A stretch of 64,000 nt of DNA from Mesostigma viride (taxonomy: Eukaryota; Streptophyta; Mesostigmatophyceae; Mesostigmatales; Mesostigmataceae). Below are positions 55,266-64,000 of the stretch, piece after piece. The DNA lies in assembly GCA_009746045.1 (NCBI GenBank), contig RPFO01000819.1, positions 248,001 through 312,000 of the forward strand. Direction: 5' to 3'. A program made the translations under genes and the position numbers. Numbering within the stretch: the first letter of the stretch is position 1; each line of letters starts with the position of its first letter. Below the pieces are notes generated by a model that saw only the letters and a program-made list of their open reading frames with translations, had not been told where the DNA came from and ran no database searches.

Positions 55266-57787
55266 TTCTTGGTAAATATTGCTAGCTTTAACGTGCGCAC
55301 CCTCCCTTCAGATCCTTCTACGAGCAGAGGCACCCCAGCACGGCAACGCGTCGACGAGCTGGTAGCCTTGTGTGCCGACAACAAGATCACCATCCTTGGG
55401 GTCCAGGAGCATCGGCGCACCGTCGACCCTCAGCAATTAAGGGGTCAACGGGCTTATGGTCAACGACCTCCGCGCGGGCTGGCGGTTTCATTATGGCGGA
55501 GGCGCCGCGCCGGGTCAAGGCGGTGTGGGCCTCCTGTGCTCACCGGCAGCATCAGCTCACCTCCAGTCCATCGTGCTGCGATCCCCACGTGTGCTAGTAC
55601 GTGGCCACTTTTTCTGCCACTGAGGGCCATTCTCACCACACGCTCACCGTTATCGTGGGCTATGCGCCACATGCGGGTCGAGCTCAGGCGGAACGTGAGC
55701 CCTTCTTCAGCGCCCTCAAGGAGGAGGAGGCCAGCATCGCAGCTCGGCACTTCATGGTTATGCTGCTCGACGCCAACGCCACGCTGCCAGTTGGCACTGG
55801 ATTGAGGAGCTCAGTACTCCCCCTCCAACACGACGGCCAACGGTACCACGGCTCTCTTTGCGGATCTGTTCACTCAGAATCTCAGCGCTGGCAGTGCATA
55901 TGCAATGCTTCTTTCGCACGCCCCACAGCTTGCCACCTTTTTTGGGCCGTCGGATCGGGTGGTGTGCCTTGACTATATCCGCTTTACACGCCAGGCTCAG
56001 CGCCGGCCCCTCAGTTGTGGATATATGCTCGCGTGCTGCAACATTCTGTCAGCACGGTGGAATCTGATCACCGTCTCGTGCTCGCGCGCATCAGATTGCG
56101 GTTTCCTGGCGTAAAACCGTCGCGACAACTGGCGCCCCAGCCAGATCTCAAGGGCTCAGGATTGTACTGAAGGATGCCGACAAGATGTCAGCAGAGGAGC
56201 AGGCCGCTATGGCGCACCGGGCCGACTTCCTGGCAGTCTTCGACACCAGGGGCAGTCGCCAGCAGTTGCACGCCATTCCACCCCCCGGTGACTGGTTTCA
56301 CTGTGATCCTCCGCGGTATCGCTGCCAAGTACCGTCTGGCTGACCCTCCCCTCCTTGCCTTTGCGCCGACAGCTTGCTGTCCACCGCCAAGCACCGTCAG
56401 GGGGCGCCGCTCGGCAGATGCTCCGCCGCAACAGGGACCCGACCGCCAAGCCTAGGCTGCAAGCGGCTCTGCGGGTCGCCCAGTACGAGCAAGCTGAGAA
56501 GGCCGACGCTCAGCAGATGGTCAAGGACCTGCGCAACTGCCAGCAGAAGCACGACGGCAAGGGGGCCTGGTTCTGGTACAAGCGATTCGGACACCCGGAC
56601 GGCCTCGGCCGGCCCCACCGCCATGATGTTACCTTCCGCACCGGCCAAGCGGCTTCGTACCTGGGCAGCCGCCGGCCACTGCAGAGGTCTTGGGGACAGC
56701 TGCGCCGCCCCCGCCCCTGCTACCAGCCTCCGCCGCCCGCCCGGCCGCCCTGGCAGGCAGCCCAGCCGGGCCCCCGGCCCCGCCCAGGTCCGCGGCGGAC
56801 TACCTGGTCTCCACGCTGACCGGCCCGCTCGGCGACCCGTCAGACATGCCTCCTTTCACCTCCCGCGTCACTTTCTTTTGCGCCATGCAGAGTGTGGGAC
56901 TGAAAATTCGTAACGGAAACGTTTTGGTAGTTGCCGTCACTTCCTTATGGGCAAAGTGTTGCAGGACTGAAAATTCGTAACGGAAACTTCTTGGTAGTTG
57001 GCGTCACTTCCTTTCGTTCGACTGAAAATTCGCTGAAATTCGCTGAATTCGCACCGTAGCCTAACGGTGTACCTCGAAGTGACGCAGCACCTAAAATTTT
57101 GCCCACAAGTACACTTGGCAGCGCGCTCACTGGGAAAAATTGTACAGCCGTTCCGGACTTCCGGCGGGCCACTTGAACGAATTGTAATGGAGGTCACGTA
57201 CGGAGGCGGTCCAGCGCCTGCGTTACTGTACGCCGCCGCCACAGGCTCCGACGAGATTCCGGCCGCGGTCGTGACTGACTTGCAGCCGAGTTAATTGAGG
57301 ACACTGGTGTTATGCTGCTCTTCCGGGATATCTGCAACCGCATTCTGCTGTCGTCGCAACCGCCCCCAGCGGCCTGGCAACACAGTTTTCACACAATGCT
57401 GTATAAAGCACAAGGGGTCGGCCTGCCGACCCCGGTAACTACAGAGGGGTGTGCATCCAAAGTGCCCCCCTCGATCATCAAGCTTCTCGTGCGGCTCTGA
57501 CATCCTGAACCGCCTGCGCAGGCGGCCCTGGACGGCCGGCCTCAGCGAGACTCAGCACGGCTTCCGTCCAGGTCGCAACACAGTACAGGCGCTCTTTGCT
57601 ACTCGCCGCCTTGTGAAGGAACTGCAACGCCTTCAGCCTGGTGAGTCCCCTCTGCACCTTGTGCTGGTGGACTTCATCAAAGCCTTCGATTCGGTTTTCT
57701 GGCCTGCGCTGTGGGACATCCTCGCTCTGTTCCGGATCCCCCGCCCCCTTATTGCCGTCATCCGCAACCTGGATGAAGGGTCCACCA
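55266..57787 (+). pseudogene. LINE ORF2: APE-type endonuclease and partial RT
   Basis: Endonuclease motifs in order across several frames: NIASFNVRTL, ILGVQEHRR (catalytic E), TLTVIVGYAPHAG with EREPFFSALK, VMLLDANATL, and VESDHRLVLARI (catalytic SDH) near 56045. The linker (about 56150-56850) ends AADYLVSTLTGPLGD. After a foreign-looking stretch at 56890-57300 come NYRGVC (57440), LSETQHGFRPGRNTVQAL and LVDFIKAFDSVFWPALWDIL, RT motifs 1-3 with the motif A aspartate. RT is cut at 57787 by the CACTA element, so motif C (YADD-type) is missing. Frameshifts near 55440, 55600, 56040 and 57490. Confidence 0.75.
56898..57030. repeat. 67-bp tandem duplication within LINE ORF2
   Basis: GACTGAAAATTCGTAACGG starts at 56898 and again at 56965, each followed by TGGTAGTTG and CGTCACTTCC; a third partial unit begins at 57020. 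Composition and content differ from the surrounding ORF2, as does the following stretch to ~57300, which encodes an unrecognised 75-codon frame (57067-57294). Confidence 0.6.
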
Positions 57788-58150
57788 CACTAGGAACTCA
57801 ATTTCTGAGAAAGTTCTCAAAACCCTCAATTTTCTCACCTTTTGTGAGAATTTTTTGAGAAAATTGAGAAAAATCTCAATTTTTTTCCGCAAACGCTAGG
57901 CAAGAAATCTCACCAGGGTGAGATTCTGGTGAGAAAAAGGGCGTTTTGGTGAGATTGGGGTGAGAAAAAACCCTAAAGTGAGAAAAAAGGTGAGAATGGG
58001 TGAGAAAAAGACAGAAAGATTGAGAAAATTGAGAAAATTGAGAAGTTTCTCACCAACACGAGAAAAATCACTAACACGAGAAAAATCACAAGTCAACGTG
58101 GTGAGAAATTTCTCACCAAGAGTGTAACACGAGAAAAATCATTAGCTTTA
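57788..58150. repeat. CACTA subterminal repeat region
   Basis: Many copies of GGTGAGAA / TTCTCACC and of AACACGAGAAAAATCA (at about 58056, 58074 and 58126). Such motifs are the usual transposase-binding zone of CACTA elements; binding here is inferred. Confidence 0.75.
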
Positions 58151-58291
58151 TTTCATTAAGTCCTTAACGTGAAAAAAAACTCAACCACTTTGATATGCAA
58201 TATAGGGTGCACCACAAAGGTGCAATATAGGGTTCATACAATATAAAACAGCACATCATTCCATAAACAATGCTGTCATGCCCAAATTAAA

Positions 58292-61200
58292 TCAATAGTC
58301 ATCTTCTTCAGAACTGCTGTCCGAGGGGTTGCTTGCATCAACATCATCTTCTGATGACATAGTGTCATCCCCACTAGTGTCGCAATAGTTCACAGCTTTA
58401 CGCTGCCTTCCACTGGCCCTCTTTGCCATAGGGACCTCCGCAATTACAACGGTGGGCTGGCTAGGTCCAGCATCTGTGGGAGCACCACGCTTGCGGCTGC
58501 GCCCTCGAGCAGGTGCCTTGCCAGCGCGGCGCACCACGTCGCCATCACCTACGTCTGCCGCTGCCACCTTCTTCTTCTTCTTGGACCCCTTCTTCTTGCC
58601 TTTCTTCTTGCCACCAGGCGGTGGCATCGGCTCACCCTCCTCAATCACTTCAAACTGCGGCATGGTGGGGAAATCTGCTGCCACGCTGTGATACACATGG
58701 TTACTGAGGGCAGATTGCGCCTGGTGTGCCATGCTCCATGGCAGTTTGGCAGGGATTACCACCATTTCGGGAGCATAGCATTCATCGACGACATACCCAA
58801 CTGAGCTCACTGCACCTGGCAACACAAGGCACGACGACCTGGGGGCCTTTGCGCTGCTGATGACCACCAACCTCTCCTGGGGCAGGTGAGCGACATGAAG
58901 GCGATCAAAAAGCTCCACCTTCAACAACAGCTGCCATTCCCAGCCACCTCGTGGGTACTCTAACCTGGCCTTCAGAATGTGTGTGATCAAACCAAAGTCT
59001 ACACCGCCCGGGCCATGCACCGCAACTCCCGCATTCTTGTGCCGCTTTCCCTGGGATTGGTCCGCAGCCTCCGTGCGGTAGTTGAACCCGTGGATCCTGA
59101 CTTTGTGGAAAGAATCCGCGTAGCGCTTCACGCCCCCACACGCCGCTACAATGACTTGCGGCACAAGCGGCGTCAGGTTTAATGATGCCCATGCCAGCAC
59201 GTTGAACGTTGTGTCAGCACAGCGATCTCGCCTGCATTCAAACAAACGCACACCGATAACCCAGCAAAGAGTATTATTATTAAGTATTGGTTATTAAAAA
59301 AAAAAAACAGATACAACACAGGACGCTTTTACTGGCGGCAAGATCATGGCACCCGGATGGGTAAAACCAAACAAACTAGATATTAATTACTAGGGCTGGC
59401 TTTGTGACAGTAAAACATGATTGCATGGCTAATCCCAAGGCGCCTTTCAATAGGACTGAATTAAAATAACCAAAGCAGACGGCGTAAGTAGCATTTGCAA
59501 AAAACAAGGCTCACCAGTAGGCCTCGTCGCCATTCGCAGGGTCGCTGTAATCAGCCTTGGGAAGGGCATCTTCTACCAGCAAATCCCTTGCCGCCGTCAT
59601 CTCGTCCTCAGAAAACCGGTACCCGTCTTTCACCGAGCGCTTGCCCAGCTCGATGGTGCGCGACGGATCATTGGTGAGAAGGTCCCACACATAGTGCTTG
59701 GTCTTTACCTGCATTGGAAAAAAACATGATAAGCACACCAAGCAAAAATACAGAAGGCATTCAATTTAAAGAGCACTTTCCTTGAAAATGAGAGTGAGTA
59801 GAAACATCAAGGTTTTACACAAGGAGAGTTTCCATGCTGAATGAAATGAGCCATCATTGCTTCATGTAAATGCAGAATTACAAACTCAAGGTGCTATACA
59901 TCATGTACACACACAAGAAAGAAGTAAAGACCTTCAAATAAGAAACAACTTACTCCGGTGGCTCGATGCTGGAAGTAGGATAGCAGCGTCAGCACCTCGA
60001 AGTTGACGAAGGACTGGCCCATGGAGTGCTCAACATTGAGTGCAGACATGTGGCCAGAAACCGCTGTGTTCATGCATCTCTCACCCCACGCCATGGACCT
60101 ACCGTCAGGGAGACCGACATTTGAAATCTGCCCCGCCAAATGTGTCGCTGCGTGAACCGACCTGGACATTTCGGATGCGGGCAGAACACGCTCAAGTGCA
60201 ACAATTGACCTCAACATAGCCCTACCTACCTCGTCCAGTTCGTACTGAGTGAAGACCCTACCGCTAAAGATTGAGTCCCATGCTGCAGACGTTTCCAAAA
60301 AGGCAGCTCTTGCGTCTGCGTGCAGGCGGCCTCTAAGCAAAACAGGTAAGCGCTTCGAAAACAATTCTAGCTTGTCATGAGTCTTGGCCTTTCTCTCTGG
60401 CTTGCCATTGGCCAGCAGCCCCACAATATCACCCGGGAAGCAGTCGGGCAGGCTGTCCTTCATTCGGCGCTCCAGGGCTGCGTGGGAGACAAAAAAAAAA
60501 AAACAGTCAAACCCCACAAGTGTAAGTCAGTGGCAAGTCTTGATGCAACATGGAGAGTGACAAGTCGAACGTTTACTGTACTGCAATATGCACTGTTCAC
60601 ATTGCACTGAAAATGTGAGAAGACCCTAAACGCGTGCGAAAGGAAAACTGAACCACAACCAGAGAAAGAAAAATTGCGAAACTAAATAATTGCACTTGAA
60701 TCAAATACCTATAAAACAGTTGGGAGAAAAAAGCAAACACTCACCAATAACTTCAGCCTTCTCTTGCGAGGTGAGCTGGCAGGGTGGATGCAACCCCCGC
60801 CTCCTGGTTGTTGTCTTGATTGTGCCATCCATGGCAGTGGTGGTTGTCACGGTCTTCTCCATGTGCAGCTCCGGGTTCAGGTTCATCTCCTTCAGCCGAT
60901 CCCGAATGGCGTAGGTCAAACCTTCCCCTGGCAGCAGATTTAAGGAAAACAAAGCCATACAAGCGCAAATGCATACCAATGTTAGTAATACTTAATACAC
61001 ACACTGAACCACAGCATGTAATAAATCCTAATGGAATTCTCCTTAAATACAAAATGTTGAAAAGGAAAAAAACAGCGACAAACACTAGTGACACAACACT
61101 AGACAGCACCGCACTTACCGCTAGTGGAGTTGGCGACTCGCAAGAGGTTGTTCGCCCCCAGGTGGAACTCGTCGATCAGGTGCCGTTGGAGGAGTTGAGG

Positions 61201-62639
61201 CCAGTACGGCAGCCTGCAAAAGGGCTCCGGCTCCCGGCCGTTGTTTCTGCAGTGCTCTACATAGGTTTCCATCGTCATGTCGGGCGGCGCCTCCTTGTCG
61301 TTGCCACCGCGACGGGGGTCATCAGCTGGCAGCAAGGTCTCATGCCCAAGAAAAACAATGCGCCCTTGGGAAACATAGGTGCCCTTCCAAGCAGGGCCGT
61401 GCACAAGGCAGCCGTCGTACCCGGAGTCTGGCATATTTACCATCTTACCAAACCCCGGGTAGTCGTGAACAGTAAACAAAAGCAGTGCTTGAATCTTTGC
61501 CGGGTGGAGCCCACCATGCTCATCATCATCCAACACATCACAAATGAAAAACCCATCCCACATCTTCACCAGCTCATCTACAATCAGGTCAAGAAAAATG
61601 TGCATATTCTTTGGGGCCTTACCTTTCTTGTTCCCTCCCACCAGAAGCACCATTGGGCAGAAATGTTTGTTAATGAAGACCCATTCAGGCAGGTTCAAGA
61701 TTGCACAGAAACATGGCCAGCTGGAGTGCTGGTCCATGTAGCACCTAGGACATACTCCATCAAAACAAAGCGCTAAAAAAAGGAAGCGTGGGTCAAGCCG
61801 AAACTGAGGGAACAATCTCTTGACGTGCAGCATCGCTCGGGTATCTGCACGCAATTATACAACAGGGAGGTGGGTAAACGGGACGGCCGAAGTGCGGGCG
61901 GCACAACCGAATGTTATAATATGCAGCAAAATCACCACAACATATGCAGCATGAGTTGGGTGAACCGTATACAGCCAGCCAAAAAGCACGTGCAGAAAAG
62001 AAATCGACAAGGACGCCTTTTACCTTTAATTCCGTGGACTTTCCGGTTTGGGTCTTCTTCGTCTTGTTTGTTTTCAGTTTCTCCAGCATATCGTAATGCC
62101 TTGGACATCTCGGGTATCCTAAAAAATCCGCGGAAACGATTTATAAGAGGGAAGTATCTAACTTGGCGATGTGCCCTTCTTGTTGTTACTGTCTCTCCAT
62201 TTCTATCTTCGTATTGTTCATATCTATTGTTTTTACATACTGGGCAGGTCTGGACTTCTTTTGTTTTGTATATATATTTTTCACAGGGGCACGCGTCATA
62301 TACACGCATATCTAACCCTAAACCCTTCATGACTTTCTTGGCTTCTTTTACACTTTCTGGAAGAGAATTACCGGCTGGCAGAACTTTGCTGATGAAAGTG
62401 AATACCTCATCCGCTAGGGCAGCCGATGCAGAATGCCTGCCGAGTATAGACAAGAGTTCCAACGCGCTAGCTATGGCAGTGTTACTGGATCCTGAATAAA
62501 GTGGTGTGTCTGCTGATATTTTGCCTACTGTAGCTGCGAAGTTTCTGGCAAACGCTTTTGCATCCTCCTCCCCGGTACCAGGCAGATGATCGTCCCCCTC
62601 CTGTAAAAAATCATCTATGCTACAGTTCAAATCCGCCAT
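58292..62639 (-). CDS. CACTA transposase, tnp2 family, six exons, intact
   Basis: Exons 62639-62024, 61844-61119, 60927-60745, 60477-59954, 59708-59515, 59231-58292. All splice phases agree and no stop interrupts the 1,060 codons. Exon 1: YDACPCEKYIYK and CPVCKNNRY, a zinc-knuckle-like pair of CxxC motifs, then RQVRYFPLINRFRGFFR, the tnp2 (Transposase_21) entry. Exon 2: LALCFDGVCP, with the first likely catalytic D, LPEWVFINKHF and TVHDYPGFGKM. Exon 4: RSIVALERVLPASEMSRSVH and MAWGERCMNT resemble DUF4218. Exon 6: the VHGPGGVDFGLITHILKARL block resembles DUF4216, then a lysine-rich stretch (GKKKGKKKGSKKKKK) and an acidic end SSSEEDDY. Cuts and moves its own element in the nucleus. Start is the first ATG of exon 1. 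Confidence 0.85.
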
Positions 62640-62902
62640 TGTTAGTATTCAGGAATAAATAAGACAGTAAATGTAAAGTCACGGAAGGCCCCGCGTCAGA
62701 CTTGATGCGAAATCGTCGAAGCCACAGCAGACCTCAAAACGAACGCGTTGTTTAAGTTGCGCGGTGCTCCCTCTGTCGGTAGGTGCCGTTTGGTGCCGCC
62801 GCGTGAATCGCGCGGACGCGTCAACACACTGCGGCTGACGTCGATGAGTGCCAACCGACGGCTTGGGTCACTTCTCTGGAGAACTTAAGGTAAGTTAAGT
62901 TA
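62640..62902. promoter_or_regulatory. Bidirectional intergenic region of the CACTA element
   Basis: 263 bp between divergent start codons, GC-rich around 62790-62840 (GCGCGGACGCGTC). Presumably holds both promoters; no specific box assigned. Confidence 0.4.
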
Positions 62903-63933
62903 ATGCAGACCAGTGGTCGCACGCGTTGGGAACCGGCCAACGGCTCTCCTGCAAGACAAAAAAAAGCGGGATACTGCATGAGTCGTCGGATCGGTGCAGA
63001 TGGACGGTCAAGATTTCAAGATGATGTATGCGTTCAATTTGCCGCGTCCACTGAAAGGAGTCGTTGTTGCCATGGAGCCGCAAACACAGGCGGCCGACGC
63101 ATTGACCCAGGTTCCAACTTTTCTACCCAACCGCCGTTGGGTAGTTACATGGCAGCAGAGCAGGATGGGCCTTACATGGCCACAGAGGAAGAGTGGCGCT
63201 CATTCCGTGTTAACAAGATCAGCGAGGAAGTCCCTTTGCCATTTGTCGCCGAGAGTAACCGGCTGGCAGTCCTCCGCAGCCAGATAGCGGTGCTATCGCG
63301 GAGGTACCTTCACATTGGGGACCCAAAAGCTAAACAAGATGCTGCGTTAGTTGCCGCAGTTGTCGATAGACTGCTAAAAATATGCGATTTTGCGGGGGCA
63401 TTAGCAAACTCAGTTTTTGAGTCAGCAAAGCGGAGGTACGAGGAATTGCATAAAGTGGACCCCGCGAAGGCGGGCAAGGCTCCGGTATTCCAGCCGGCGC
63501 GGAAATTTGTAGCCGCCGAGCTGTCTCGATACTTGTCGAATTCGAAGTACAAGGCAAATAGCGGGAAGCGCGGCGTTCGCAACCCGGACGAGGGGGGTGC
63601 CTTGGCCAACCTAACCAACCTGGACACGCCAAAGGTATAGCTAAGCTCTACATTGGACTTATTCGAACTGAATGCTTTTCTTTTCCCGATGCAAAGGCAA
63701 CCGAACTTCATGCATGCAATATTTTCTGATCCGGCACCATTAGTATTGGAGTAAAATGTGTACTTGCCGCTAGCTTCGACGTCAAGTTCCTTCTTTTAAT
63801 TGATTTGCTTGTCTTTGTCCTCACAATCGTCGTATCACTCGCACGATCTTAGGTGAAGGTCGGGGTGCCAAAGCCCAAGATGGCGAATCCCAAGCAACAC
63901 AAGACTCACCTCGAGCCACAAGCCCCGGCCAAG
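62903..63933 (+). CDS. Second CACTA-encoded gene, partial
   Basis: Exon 62903-63634 (donor AAAG/GTATAG) joins 63853-63933 (acceptor ATCTTAG, donor CAAG/GTAGGT) in phase 0 and continues off the window. Conserved-looking part: ATEEEWRSFRVNKISEEVPL, LRSQIAVLSRRYLHIGDPKA and LLKICDFAGALANSVFESAK, predicted helical. The second exon is lysine/proline rich. I do not recognise the family; by position it may correspond to the accessory DNA-binding protein of CACTA elements (TnpA-like role), which is inference. The start is uncertain: later in-frame ATGs exist near 62978 and 63149, the latter just before the conserved-looking part. Confidence 0.6.
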
Positions 63934-64000
63934 GTAGGTTACGGCAAGAAAGCATTCTGGCTACTAGCTTACTGTATGTCGTCCGCAAAGATTGTTGCTT

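Larger units (their letters stand above)
57788..64000. mobile_element. CACTA/En-Spm transposon, right end beyond the window
   Basis: Left terminus reads CACTAGGAACTC and interrupts the LINE RT frame exactly; the preceding ACCA or CCA may be part of the target duplication. Subterminal repeats follow, then a minus-strand tnp2 gene and a divergent plus-strand gene. No TAGTG end matching this terminus was found before 64000, so the element exceeds 6.2 kb. Confidence 0.85.

Overview
The window looks like nuclear DNA of a green-lineage eukaryote. It has spliceosomal introns, a chloroplast-targeted two-RRM ribonucleoprotein, a plant-type CACTA transposon, and a Penelope-like element with an N-terminal GIY-YIG nuclease of the kind known from green algae. 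A streptophyte alga (for example a zygnematophyte) is my favoured guess, but nothing here fixes the genus.

Only two ordinary host genes are evident, and they are divergently arranged. The first, on the minus strand (28133-48558 or slightly beyond), encodes subunit 1 of the Integrator complex (INTS1). I could assign eleven exons by conserved blocks and splice phase. The protein is about 4,200 residues, nearly twice the usual animal length, because of low-complexity insertions. The second, on the plus strand (49968-51521), encodes a 299-residue chloroplast RNA-binding protein in five exons. A 224-bp MITE lies between the two genes.

The rest is a dense graveyard of nested mobile elements.
- 1-11.3 kb: LINE remnants dominated by elements that carry ORF1 (L1-ORF1-like) and a 3' end but no ORF2. 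One, at 586-2615, is nested in an older copy with an 11-bp target duplication. A second carries a 548-bp composite made of two identical perfect 206-bp palindromes around a 136-bp core with a tRNA T-arm-like motif; this is itself bounded by a 5-bp target duplication.
- 11.5-16.4 kb: a full Penelope-like element with 391-bp direct terminal repeats and an intact 1,018-codon GIY-YIG + RT ORF. Truncated relatives lie at 19.0-19.7 kb and, inverted, at 53.9-54.6 kb.
- 19.9-23.1 kb: a 1.3-kb near-perfect (CAAG)n array abutting a 1.9-kb non-coding TIR element.
- 23.3-27.9 kb: decayed LINE pieces.
- 52.6-57.8 kb: a LINE of a different family with ORF1, endonuclease and RT, broken by frameshifts and by other insertions.
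- 57.8 kb to the right edge: an apparently intact CACTA/En-Spm transposon inserted in that LINE's RT. Its tnp2 transposase has six exons (1,060 aa, all phases consistent), and a divergent second gene runs off the window.

The strongest leads for novelty are the twin-palindrome composite element, the ORF1-only LINE family, the permuted Penelope element, and the complementary (TCC)n/(GGA)n arrays flanking INTS1 exon 5. Exon borders are read by eye from splice motifs and phase; homology calls are from recognised family motifs, not searches.
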